NCBI GenBank assembly: GCA_963579995.1
Contig: CAUZIY010000082.1
Coordinates: forward strand, 1 to 13,784
Source: UBA6626 sp963579995
Lineage (GTDB): Bacteria; Planctomycetota; Phycisphaerae; Phycisphaerales; Phycisphaeraceae
DNA: 13,784 nt
Reading direction: 5' to 3'
Position numbers and translations under genes: made by a program. Shown here one piece after another: positions 1 through 7,059 of the stretch; position 1 is the first letter of the stretch, and each line of letters opens with the position of its first letter. The notes beneath the pieces were generated by a model. That model was not told the DNA's origin. It did not search any database and was given only the letters and a program-made list of their open reading frames with translations.

Positions 1-101
1 AGTTCTACTCCGGTGGTTTGGGCAATCAGTCTCGCCCACTTGGTGCCAAACCAGCCAAGTCCGACAAGTCCGATCTTCAGGGTCTGCTGGTCACTTGCCA
101 T
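1..101 (-). CDS. Gfo/Idh/MocA family oxidoreductase, N-terminal fragment (cut by window edge)
   Basis: Only the first 33 codons are visible, starting at an ATG whose complement lies at 99-101. They read MASDQQTLKIGLVGLGWFGT and onward to the edge. The beta strand KIGLVG followed by G14-L-G16-W-F-G19 is the glycine-rich dinucleotide-binding turn (GxGxxG) that opens the Rossmann domain of NAD(P)-dependent Gfo/Idh/MocA sugar and inositol dehydrogenases. A GAAAGG ribosome site precedes the ATG. The gene lies 76 bases downstream of the C45 hydrolase gene on the same strand and is probably cotranscribed with it. The catalytic EKP motif and the C-terminal domain are outside the window, so the substrate cannot be inferred. 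Other Rossmann oxidoreductases remain possible, but the VGLGWFGTKWA pattern fits Gfo/Idh best. Confidence 0.72.
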   Translation of the reverse strand, partial: MASDQQTLKIGLVGLGWFGTKWARLIAQTTGVE

Positions 102-177
102 GGTTGCGGCCTTTCATCGGATTGTTCAAGCCAAGGCAAGTGGCCGTGGGGGAGCCCAATTGGTGATAAAACATGGC

Positions 178-1188
178 TCACAGCGAAAATTCCTCAAACG
201 CCACCTCGTTCGGATTTCCCGCCGCAAGGTGTAACGTACCTTTCTTGGGATTCATGATCGTACTGTAAGCAGTATGCAACGCGCCCTCGGCGCAGCAATG
301 TCCCGGCTGTGCGATATCACTGAGAAGCTGCTTGAGTGTGTCAAACGACTGCGGAATGCGACGCTCTTCCAATTGATGTTCAATGCGTCCATAACGCGCG
401 TAGGCATTTTCCAGGTAGTCGGCCTTGGGACGGTTGGGGATCTCAGGTGAAAAGAAAAAGTTCGTGCACGCCTGCCAATCACGGTCATCACGTCGGGGTG
501 TTGCCGGTGGTGACCAGCCAGGAACAAACTCGAACAGAACTGATGCACCGGTTGCATCGCCGACGATCACATTTGCGCCCTTGCCCAGGAACTTGTGGCG
601 ACCTAATAACGCTATGGCATCCTGTACGGTCCGGCAATCACGCCTTAGCAAGTGGCTCAGGACAGCACCGGGAAGTCCGTCGGTTCCAAAACTCTTGGCC
701 GCATGAGCGCTGGCTCCGCCCACGGCAAGACCGTAGCTGCTTAGACCCTGGCCAGGCATCCCTAGGTAGGATGTCGTGATGGCTGCTGGGCCATCGGTAG
801 GTCGTGATACATGGCAGATCTGCATATTCGAATCACCGCTGCCCAAGTCGCAGTTGCGCCCGAGCAAGGGACCATCTGGTGTCTGGGCCATGAACATGAC
901 CGAGCATTCCTCAATCATTCGCTGTTTGACTTCATTGAAAAAACGGTAGCCCAGCATGACGTTGGGCTCAATTCCCGCGCCTTGTGACATCCCCTCGGTT
1001 TCCTCAATCATTTCAGGGCAATGTTCACTTAAAATGTCGTGCAGTATCTTGATCGCTGGCGCACATTTATCGACATCCAAGCGACCATAAAAATACCGTT
1101 TCACGCAAGTGGCCAACTCGTCGCGAAATGTTTCGCCAATTTGACATCCCATTTGATGCCAACTGCCTTTAGTTTCGATTCTTAGCAT
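178..1188 (-). CDS. C45 family autoproteolytic acyltransferase/hydrolase
   Basis: This resembles the acyl-CoA:6-aminopenicillanate acyltransferase-like (peptidase C45) Ntn hydrolases, which cut themselves before a cysteine that then becomes the N-terminal nucleophile for amide hydrolysis or acyl transfer. Numbered from the longest start (1197), EEC98SVMF followed by PDGPLLGRNCDL aligns with the known cleavage and nucleophile region and the following GxNxD strand of the family. Further family-like features are the GQGLSSYGLAVGG segment, KGANVIVGDATG, and a late W-x-x-x-TNFF segment. Length (about 336-339 residues) is normal. I prefer the second ATG (1188), because AAAGG at 1198-1202 lies 9 bases from it but directly abuts the ATG at 1197. 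No signal peptide is evident, so it is likely cytoplasmic. It leads a minus-strand pair with the Gfo/Idh gene. The residue before the nucleophile is Glu, not the Gly of fungal penicillin acyltransferase. The substrate is unknown. Confidence 0.8.
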   Translation of the reverse strand: MLRIETKGSWHQMGCQIGETFRDELATCVKRYFYGRLDVDKCAPAIKILHDILSEHCPEMIEETEGMSQGAGIEPNVMLGYRFFNEVKQRMIEECSVMFMAQTPDGPLLGRNCDLGSGDSNMQICHVSRPTDGPAAITTSYLGMPGQGLSSYGLAVGGASAHAAKSFGTDGLPGAVLSHLLRRDCRTVQDAIALLGRHKFLGKGANVIVGDATGASVLFEFVPGWSPPATPRRDDRDWQACTNFFFSPEIPNRPKADYLENAYARYGRIEHQLEERRIPQSFDTLKQLLSDIAQPGHCCAEGALHTAYSTIMNPKKGTLHLAAGNPNEVAFEEFSL

Positions 1189-1255
1189 GCATTGCATCCT
1201 TTATGCTTGGCGACTTCATTTTGACAGCGTATATCAAGGTCAATGTTCATGGTAT

Positions 1256-1492
1256 TTACTTCATTGCCTTTTGTGTCTCGTCGGGTCTGCGATAGGGCGT
1301 CAGGGTCACCCCGTCAACTCCATGGAATTCATCTCGACACTCAATAAGTGGCCTTAAACGCTGCGGGTTATTTGTGTCTGCGGTGGCTGCCTTTGCCACG
1401 GTCCGGGTCATTGCAGGCATGTAATACGGTGGGATATAAGCCCCAAGTGGTCTGCGAATAGTTGGGCCATAGCCCCCAATCTGGGGCCGCAT
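1256..1492 (-). CDS. Small hypothetical ORF, doubtful
   Basis: This open frame encodes about 78 residues from an internal ATG at 1492, or 104 from an ATG at 1570, and ends 68 bases before the C45 gene on the same strand. It begins MRPQIGGYGPTIRRPLGAYI and ends with a hydrophilic tail (VDGVTLTPYRRPDETQKAMK). I recognise no family, signal peptide or membrane segment. No convincing ribosome site precedes either ATG. The longer version would overlap the sigma-54 promoter at 1554-1569. It is listed because it is the only substantial open frame in this 535-base gap and is co-oriented with the following gene. It may simply be noncoding sequence. Confidence 0.22.
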   Translation of the reverse strand: MRPQIGGYGPTIRRPLGAYIPPYYMPAMTRTVAKAATADTNNPQRLRPLIECRDEFHGVDGVTLTPYRRPDETQKAMK

Positions 1493-1514
1493 ATTCTGTA
1501 GGTCATGCCATAAG

Positions 1515-1529
1515 TATATTTTAAATATA
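1515..1529. promoter_or_regulatory. AT-rich palindrome upstream of the sigma-54 promoter
   Basis: TATATTT-T-AAATATA is an inverted repeat with perfect 7-base arms around a single central base. It ends 24 bases before the -24 element of the promoter at 1554. It could be a binding site for an activator, or a bendable site for an architectural protein such as IHF. The distance is short for a classical enhancer, and AT-rich palindromes arise by chance fairly easily. Confidence 0.35.
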
Positions 1530-1553
1530 AAGTTATGAATAACAACGTTTTTC

Positions 1554-1569
1554 TGGCATGGCCTTTGCA
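1554..1569 (+). promoter_or_regulatory. Sigma-54 (RpoN) -24/-12 promoter of the subtilase gene
   Basis: TGGCATGGCCTTTGCA matches the RpoN consensus TGGCACG-N4-TTGCA at every fixed position except one (T for C at position 6). The essential GG and GC dinucleotides have exactly the required 10 bases between them. Transcription should start near 1580, giving a leader of about 154 bases before the GTG at 1734. A sigma-54 promoter implies an ATP-dependent enhancer-binding activator, which is not encoded in this window. The orientation and position suit the subtilase gene. Confidence 0.72.
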
Positions 1570-1625
1570 TTTATGGGTCTGCTTGTGAGACGTAATACCG
1601 AAAATCTTCAACCGTTGGGTTCTGT

Positions 1626-1652
1626 GCACCAGTCAGATCTGGTGCGTTTTTT
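1626..1652 (+). terminator. Intrinsic terminator/attenuator inside the subtilase leader
   Basis: The stem GCACCAG (1626-1632) pairs perfectly with CTGGTGC (1639-1645) across a 6-base loop TCAGAT. It is followed by G and a run of six T (1647-1652), a textbook Rho-independent terminator on the plus strand. It has no U tail on the other strand. No plus-strand gene ends upstream of it in the window, so it can only act on RNA coming from the sigma-54 promoter at 1554-1569 or from further upstream. It lies about 46 bases after the predicted start and 81 before the GTG. That suggests attenuation or release of a short RNA of about 73 bases. Confidence 0.62.
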
Positions 1653-1733
1653 GATTGTGACTCAAATGCATTGGCCCCGTTTGGGCGGCTGATGCGGCAA
1701 TGAATAAAACCCCCTAGCAAAAGGAGCACAACC

Positions 1734-4700
1734 GTGGCTAGAAGTAAGAAACGTAAAAACAAATGTAAAAACTGTAGTGGAAGTTGTCCCATCAAGGGCC
1801 GCAAGAACAGGGATGCATGCAATCGCACGCGTCGTACCAAGGGGACACACAATGAACTTCTGAATCTAGAAGAAAGAGTACTGTTCTCTGGTAACCCGTT
1901 GGCTGTTGGTCTAGATACCGGGGCAGTAACTGACCAGTCAATCCCCAGCGTGGAAATTAATCAGTTGCCCGGAGATGCCAATCGCGACGGTGTCATTGAT
2001 GTGGCCGACTTGGCAATTCTAGGAGCCAATTACAATCTGAATACTGAGAATTCCAGGGTTGCGGATTTTAATGGAGACCACAAGGTTGACCTTGCAGATC
2101 TGGGTATTATTGGTTCCCGGTGGACCCCGAAAGTAGATCATATTCCACAGGTTTCCCGTACTGGACCGGCAAAGTCATGGTTCGCCGACCTGAGCCCCGC
2201 TGTCCAAAATACGATAGAAGGCAGCCGTGATCTTTCATGGTTTACCGATGATGAACTCCAAAAGGCAAGTGCCTGGACAGTGGTGACCAGTGATCCCAAT
2301 GGCCTTCACGAGGTTCTGAAACATTTGGAGGTTCAATCAGTTCAGGACCGTACATCGCTATTTGGTGACCGACTGTTTGCAGCCGGCAACAAGGTTAGTG
2401 TTCTTGAAGTGCACCTTCAAAGACCAAATGATTATCAGCAGTTAGTTAAACTAGCTACTGACAGTAGATCCACCTTAGATGTCATTCCAATCTTTTCCGT
2501 CCCAGATGAAGCGACTGGAACTTTGGATCCGTCAACTGTGGTGGACGGGAGTTTCCCCAACCAGTGGCATTTGGATCCCACGGCCAGCAGTACCCAATGG
2601 GGAATAGATGCTGAAGGTGCCTGGGCCACTGCGACCGGTGAAAACGTAAACGTCGCTATCGTGGATACCAGGCAGGATTTGGCCCATCCAGATCTGGCCG
2701 GCCCTCTTAATGTTGCAATTAGCTATGACGATGCCGGTACGGGCACACCCAATATAACTACCGGGACCCAGAGCCATGGAACAGCGGTTGCTGGTCTGGC
2801 GTTGGGCGATGATGAGGGGACTGGCATTGTCGGTGTTGCGCCGGACGCAACGTATGCAGCATTTAATTATTTAAATGGCCCACAGAACATACCGAACACA
2901 TTCTCCTGGGCGAACATCAACAATATTGATGTCTTCAACAATAGCTGGGGAAGAAATAATGTTCGGACATTGCGTTACCGTCCGTTTCTTGATGTGCAGG
3001 CAATCGAGAATGCTGCGGTCAATGATATTAATGTGTTTGCAGCCGGCAACAACAGAAATGTGTTTGGAGCGTTTCAGGGTTGGGATCGTGCCAATTATGA
3101 AAATAGGCATGTGCGCCAGACCTTGGTGATTGCAGCTGCCCAACAGAACGGTGATGTTGAGGCGTATAGTAATCCCGGATCCAACGTGTTCGTGTCGGCT
3201 CCGGTAAATGCGACGGGGGCGGGCAATAGCACCACTTCCGATGTTACGGATACTCTTGGTGTCGCCGCTGATAATCGCGGTTATGCCGATGGCAACATCA
3301 CCGCCAATTTTAATGGTACCTCTGCTGCTGCCCCCATGGTCAGTGGTGTGGTTGCCCTCATGCTCGAGGCGAATGCGACTCTGGATTGGCGTAACGTGCA
3401 GCACATCCTGGTAGACACGTCCCAGAAGAATGGACTGATCGACACGGATGGCGACGGTGTATTTGATGGTGGTGACGCCAATAGCAACGGCGTGATTGAT
3501 AATATCAACCTCAGAACCACCTTCTCGGCCAATGTCGACACCGATGGTGATGGTGTCGCAGATGGCGTTTTCGATACCGACAACAATGGGTTTGCAGATC
3601 CCTACCATACCGGCTGGTTCCAGAATGGTGCCGGCAACTGGGTCAGCGACAATTTCGGATTCGGTATGGTCGATGCCAATGCTGCAGTACAAGCGGCAGC
3701 CTCCTGGACGCCAGCGCACAGTGAACTGCATATCGACAGTCTTACGCAGACAGTGACTAATGGTGCCGTGCCGGAAGGTGCGCTTGGTGGCCTCAACAGC
3801 CTTTCCAATATTGATACGTTCGTTACGGAATCAGGACTGCACGTAGAGTGGGTCGAGATCACTATCAATGCGACGGTGCAGGACAATGACGACCTGATGC
3901 TGGTCCTTCAGTCTCCAAGTGGTACCCAGTCCATCATGTCCGCTCCTGGTGGTGTTAGTACCCAACAGGATATTAATAACGTCACCTTCACCACCAACCA
4001 GTTCTGGGATGAAGATGCTGAAGGTGTGTGGACACTTCAGGCTTTGGATACGGGTGTTGGCGATGGCCAAAATGCCACGATCGATGATTGGCAGATGACC
4101 ATCTACGGCACATGTTGTGAAGAGAGTCCGCTGAACGTGATTAGCCTGGACCATCCTTTTGCATCCCTGACAAACTTTGCTGAGATGGGGTTGGCTGCAG
4201 GTGGTCTAAGTTCGGGTATGTATACACTAAATGGCGTCAATCAAGTGGGTGAATCCCTCTCGATGGGCGTGTTCAGCAACGGATTGGCATCTGATCTACC
4301 AATTGACCAGGGCCTGTTGTTCACCTCCGGTAAGATCGCTGACGCGGTTGGTCCCAATGACAAGCCGAATACAACGACCAACTGGGGTAACTCCGGACAC
4401 GAGTTGCTCGATGATCTGACCGGAACCACAACATATGACGCGTCCGGTTTGGAGATTTATTTCACTGCAAACCAAGATGCGCAGATTTCTTATGAGTATC
4501 TGTTCGGATCAGAGGAATTCGATGAATGGGTTGGCAGCGGCTACAACGACGGTGCAGGCATCTTCATCGCCGTGCTCAAATCACCCACGGATACCTATGA
4601 GGACAGTGGTTTTTCACCAGTCAATATCGCTCACACCTTCAACGGTGGTGATCTGACGATCAATGATCTGGCGGTGAAAAATGATAGCGGCAAGGTGTAT

Positions 4701-5204
4701 GGCAAGTACTACGACTCCAATCCGCTCTGTGGCAACATGAACTGGGAGTACGATGGAAGTAGTTTTCTTTCCACCAGTAGACTTCCAAGCGGTTCGTCGA
4801 CCATTACCCTTAAAAGTGGTGCGCATTACTACATTGGCATGATGGTCGCAGATGCCAAGGACCACATTTACGATAGCGCTCTGGCTATTGGTCTGGGTAG
4901 TGGTGAAGGCAATGCCAAGGACCTTCTCAATATCACAACGATTCCGCTTCCTTGGCCGATCGTTCCCATTGATCCAATCGAAATTTCTGGTAGTTCATTC
5001 AAGGCAGTGGATCCAGACTTGATTAATCCCATGCCTGTACCAGGCCCGGTTCCTGGTGGTGGCTGGGATTTCATCATGCCACTGCCTTCACCGCATCCGG
5101 TTCCTGGGATCGATTCCGATGGTTCAGATGAAGATTTGGAAGATGTCCTGGCACTGACCCAACCGATGTCTTCGGCTGCTTTTGCCGAGCATGCAGGGGT
5201 CTAG
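1734..5204 (+). CDS. Secreted subtilase with LEPR-XLL motif, dockerin pair, P domain and choice-of-anchor L-like domain
   Basis: This 1156-residue surface or extracellular serine protease starts at GTG, with AAGGAG 7 bases upstream. Domains in order are: a basic Cys-rich head (C11, C14, C18, C29); the LEPR-XLL-type motif LNLEERVLFSG (43-53); two dockerin-like calcium repeats (80-130); a propeptide-like region (about 145-280); and a subtilisin S8 domain. In the S8 domain, Asp311 (AIVDTRQD), His348 (SHGTAVAG), oxyanion Asn439 (FAAGNN) and Ser530 (NGTSAAAPMVSG) are all present. DTDGDGVFDGG-type calcium loops follow (570-622), then a kexin-like P domain (about 662-792), a choice-of-anchor L-like domain (about 800-1060, with YLFGSEEFDEW) and a Pro-rich acidic tail. 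There is no PEP-CTERM signal. Arg313 replaces the usual Gly after Asp-Thr. Expression is probably from the sigma-54 promoter at 1554. The protease and its domains are clear. Its substrate is not known; it might mature neighbouring surface proteins. Confidence 0.9.
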   Translation: MARSKKRKNKCKNCSGSCPIKGRKNRDACNRTRRTKGTHNELLNLEERVLFSGNPLAVGLDTGAVTDQSIPSVEINQLPGDANRDGVIDVADLAILGANYNLNTENSRVADFNGDHKVDLADLGIIGSRWTPKVDHIPQVSRTGPAKSWFADLSPAVQNTIEGSRDLSWFTDDELQKASAWTVVTSDPNGLHEVLKHLEVQSVQDRTSLFGDRLFAAGNKVSVLEVHLQRPNDYQQLVKLATDSRSTLDVIPIFSVPDEATGTLDPSTVVDGSFPNQWHLDPTASSTQWGIDAEGAWATATGENVNVAIVDTRQDLAHPDLAGPLNVAISYDDAGTGTPNITTGTQSHGTAVAGLALGDDEGTGIVGVAPDATYAAFNYLNGPQNIPNTFSWANINNIDVFNNSWGRNNVRTLRYRPFLDVQAIENAAVNDINVFAAGNNRNVFGAFQGWDRANYENRHVRQTLVIAAAQQNGDVEAYSNPGSNVFVSAPVNATGAGNSTTSDVTDTLGVAADNRGYADGNITANFNGTSAAAPMVSGVVALMLEANATLDWRNVQHILVDTSQKNGLIDTDGDGVFDGGDANSNGVIDNINLRTTFSANVDTDGDGVADGVFDTDNNGFADPYHTGWFQNGAGNWVSDNFGFGMVDANAAVQAAASWTPAHSELHIDSLTQTVTNGAVPEGALGGLNSLSNIDTFVTESGLHVEWVEITINATVQDNDDLMLVLQSPSGTQSIMSAPGGVSTQQDINNVTFTTNQFWDEDAEGVWTLQALDTGVGDGQNATIDDWQMTIYGTCCEESPLNVISLDHPFASLTNFAEMGLAAGGLSSGMYTLNGVNQVGESLSMGVFSNGLASDLPIDQGLLFTSGKIADAVGPNDKPNTTTNWGNSGHELLDDLTGTTTYDASGLEIYFTANQDAQISYEYLFGSEEFDEWVGSGYNDGAGIFIAVLKSPTDTYEDSGFSPVNIAHTFNGGDLTINDLAVKNDSGKVYGKYYDSNPLCGNMNWEYDGSSFLSTSRLPSGSSTITLKSGAHYYIGMMVADAKDHIYDSALAIGLGSGEGNAKDLLNITTIPLPWPIVPIDPIEISGSSFKAVDPDLINPMPVPGPVPGGGWDFIMPLPSPHPVPGIDSDGSDEDLEDVLALTQPMSSAAFAEHAGV

Positions 5205-5233
5205 TGAACAGGATCCTTAGACCTGATTTGGCG

Positions 5234-5286
5234 TTTGGCCGGTTCACGTTTGCAGGCTTTACGGTCTGCAAACGTGACCGGTCAAA
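5234..5286. terminator. Long stable hairpin between the two LEPR-XLL genes
   Basis: TTTGGCCGG(T)TCACGTTTGCAG at 5234-5255 pairs with CTGCAAACGTGACCGGTCAAA at 5266-5286. This gives about 21 base pairs with one bulged T (5243), one G-T wobble and a 10-base loop. It begins 29 bases after the subtilase stop and ends 87 bases before the next ATG. There is no T run immediately after it, so it is not a textbook intrinsic terminator. It may slow or terminate transcription, protect the 3' end of the subtilase mRNA, or mark a regulated leader of the next gene. Confidence 0.55.
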
Positions 5287-5373
5287 TAACGCATGTGGTC
5301 CGGGATTGTTTTCAGGATCACCAGAAGATTGTGGAGCGTAAACATTTCAAGGGGAATATAAAGGAAACACAGG

Positions 5374-6924
5374 ATGAAACTTCCTCCACGTTTTCCAAAA
5401 AGGCAACTCAATCGCTACAAGGAAAAGCAGATACGTTGGCAGAGTTTAGAGTCATTGGAAACCCGGCTGCTGATGGCAGCTGACATGTCCACCATCTTGA
5501 TACCACTTCCATCGGAGACGGTCACGGTCCAAGTTAATCTGGCTGCAAATACTGATATGAATTCAGATGGTCGAGTCGATGTGGCAGATCTGGGGATCCT
5601 GGGATCCCGGTTTAATGTTCATGCCGCGTCATCGGGGTCTGCAGATGTGAATAAGGATCAGGTTGTTGATGTAACGGACCTGGGGATGCTTGGCGCCAAC
5701 TGGACTGCAAGACCCTTATCCAGATCTCCGGTAAGAGCATTAAATCAATGGGGGTCTGGAAACATCGATGGATATATATTCAACATGGTGGAACAAAACC
5801 GCATCAACCAGCGGAATTATGAATTAACAGGTCAAGACGGACAGGGGCAAGCCGCGGCAGATTTGAACCGATTGGCTGCCCAGATTTCCGAGTCAACGAA
5901 CAGCCATGGTGCGTGGTTGGACAGATGGGCTTCCAAGTACATGGCATTAGCAACGGGGCTGCGGGGTGAAATGGCAAAACAGACCAATGTCGAGGTCATG
6001 GCTGGGTTTGGAACCAAATACAATCCAGGTAAAAGCGAGATCTTTGCATTCAGGAAGCGCGGTGCAACTTCATTTGCGACGGCCCACACCCACGGTGGCG
6101 CTACTGCCGCCATATCTGAGCTTAACTTGAAGCGCAGCAGTCGTATTGACGCCAAGCTCCAATCTGCCAGCGTGGCTTCGGATCTTGAAGTGTATATCTA
6201 TTCCGCGAGGTTTGGCGCCGGACCCAGTCACGTGGGTGTTGCGTTGGCTCAAAACGATTGGGTGGGTACTAGGATTGTCTTTCTACCCGTGACCACGGTG
6301 AAGGCTGATGGCTTATCGGTAAAAGATGCAGTGGCTTTTGTTGGCCATCAACTTGATGGTAAGGGTGATTTTACAGACTTTGTCAAAAATCGGCATGGTC
6401 AGGATGTGCGGCCGGCCCAGGTCGAAGTTGAAAATCCCATTAGCCATGCCATGCGGCAAGGGTGCAACTATAGAGAACTGGCGGCTTGTTCAGCCCAGAT
6501 ACTCGACACCCTCGAATCAGCACTTCATGAAGCCAAGGAAGCTCACAAGGAAGCTGTCAACAAGATCATCAACCAGTATGGCGAGGATATGGCTGAGGGA
6601 GTTATTGGTGCAGTGATTGCCGGTGCAGTAGCGGGCGGAATTGCTGGGGGTGTTGCCGGCCCACCCGGTGCGTTGGCAATTGGTTTTTTTACGGCACTTG
6701 CTGGTATTGCCGCCGTGTTGGGCGGTGCGGCGATGAATGCGGATGAAAAACAGGAAGCACTTGATGAAGCTGATGCCGACTATGCAGATGCAGTCTGTCA
6801 AGCCAAGAGTGACGCCATCATCGCGCTGGTTGAATGTATTAGAGAACACTGTTCGGACCTTGCGGAAACCGCCGAACGATGGGCCGAACAGCAGATTGAA
6901 TTGGAGGGCTGTGTATGGCGGTAA
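5374..6924 (+). CDS. LEPR-XLL/dockerin surface protein with C-terminal glycine-zipper membrane segment
   Basis: The 516-residue product starts at ATG, with AAGGA 8 bases upstream. The basic N terminus leads into SLESLETRLLMAAD (24-37), a LEPR-XLL sorting motif, and then two dockerin-like repeats (60-110) with DMNSDGRVDVADLGILGS spacing. Residues 120-360 are of no family I recognise and include a HTHGG motif (238-242). The C-terminal part has a charged helix (about 373-405), a Gly/Ala-rich segment with GxxxG spacing (409-454, containing G417, G421, G425 and G429), and a second charged helix (456-512). Six cysteines (364, 372, 475, 488, 493, 513) all lie in this part. Glycine zippers of this kind occur in membrane-inserting and pore-forming proteins as well as harmless membrane anchors, so the function is open. 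It follows the subtilase by 169 bases on the same strand and shares its head architecture. Confidence 0.82.
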   Translation: MKLPPRFPKRQLNRYKEKQIRWQSLESLETRLLMAADMSTILIPLPSETVTVQVNLAANTDMNSDGRVDVADLGILGSRFNVHAASSGSADVNKDQVVDVTDLGMLGANWTARPLSRSPVRALNQWGSGNIDGYIFNMVEQNRINQRNYELTGQDGQGQAAADLNRLAAQISESTNSHGAWLDRWASKYMALATGLRGEMAKQTNVEVMAGFGTKYNPGKSEIFAFRKRGATSFATAHTHGGATAAISELNLKRSSRIDAKLQSASVASDLEVYIYSARFGAGPSHVGVALAQNDWVGTRIVFLPVTTVKADGLSVKDAVAFVGHQLDGKGDFTDFVKNRHGQDVRPAQVEVENPISHAMRQGCNYRELAACSAQILDTLESALHEAKEAHKEAVNKIINQYGEDMAEGVIGAVIAGAVAGGIAGGVAGPPGALAIGFFTALAGIAAVLGGAAMNADEKQEALDEADADYADAVCQAKSDAIIALVECIREHCSDLAETAERWAEQQIELEGCVWR

Positions 6925-7059
6925 GTTGGCTTTTCTAGTGTGCTACTTCGATAGGGAATTCAGTTCCTGCACCACGACATGGTGTGTGGGTGTGATTCCT
7001 GAGCTGCCGGGTAGGTGTCGCTACGAGGACAATGGGATTTGGGAAGGCGGTTTGGATGT

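Noticed and set aside
1221..1226. TTGACA hexamer on the plus strand upstream of position 1250
   Set aside because: No acceptable -10 element follows at 16-18 bases, and no plus-strand gene begins nearby.
1580..1733. Known riboswitch (for example c-di-GMP-I) in the subtilase leader
   Set aside because: I could not find the conserved core sequences of the common classes; only the terminator hairpin is clear.
2871..3731. Long antisense open frame (286 codons) on the minus strand inside the subtilase gene
   Set aside because: Its Ile/Val/Gly/Asp-rich repetitive product mirrors the calcium-loop and catalytic region of the subtilase, which is clearly the coding strand with all catalytic residues.
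5743..6290. CAP/SCP-like domain in the middle of the glycine-zipper protein
   Set aside because: An NRINQ helix start and a SHVGVALAQ strand look faintly similar, but the GENI-type motifs and conserved His/Glu pattern are missing.
6970..6984. CACCA-N5-TGGTG hairpin between the convergent glycine-zipper and metalloprotease genes
   Set aside because: It has only five base pairs and no T run, so it is too weak to call a terminator.
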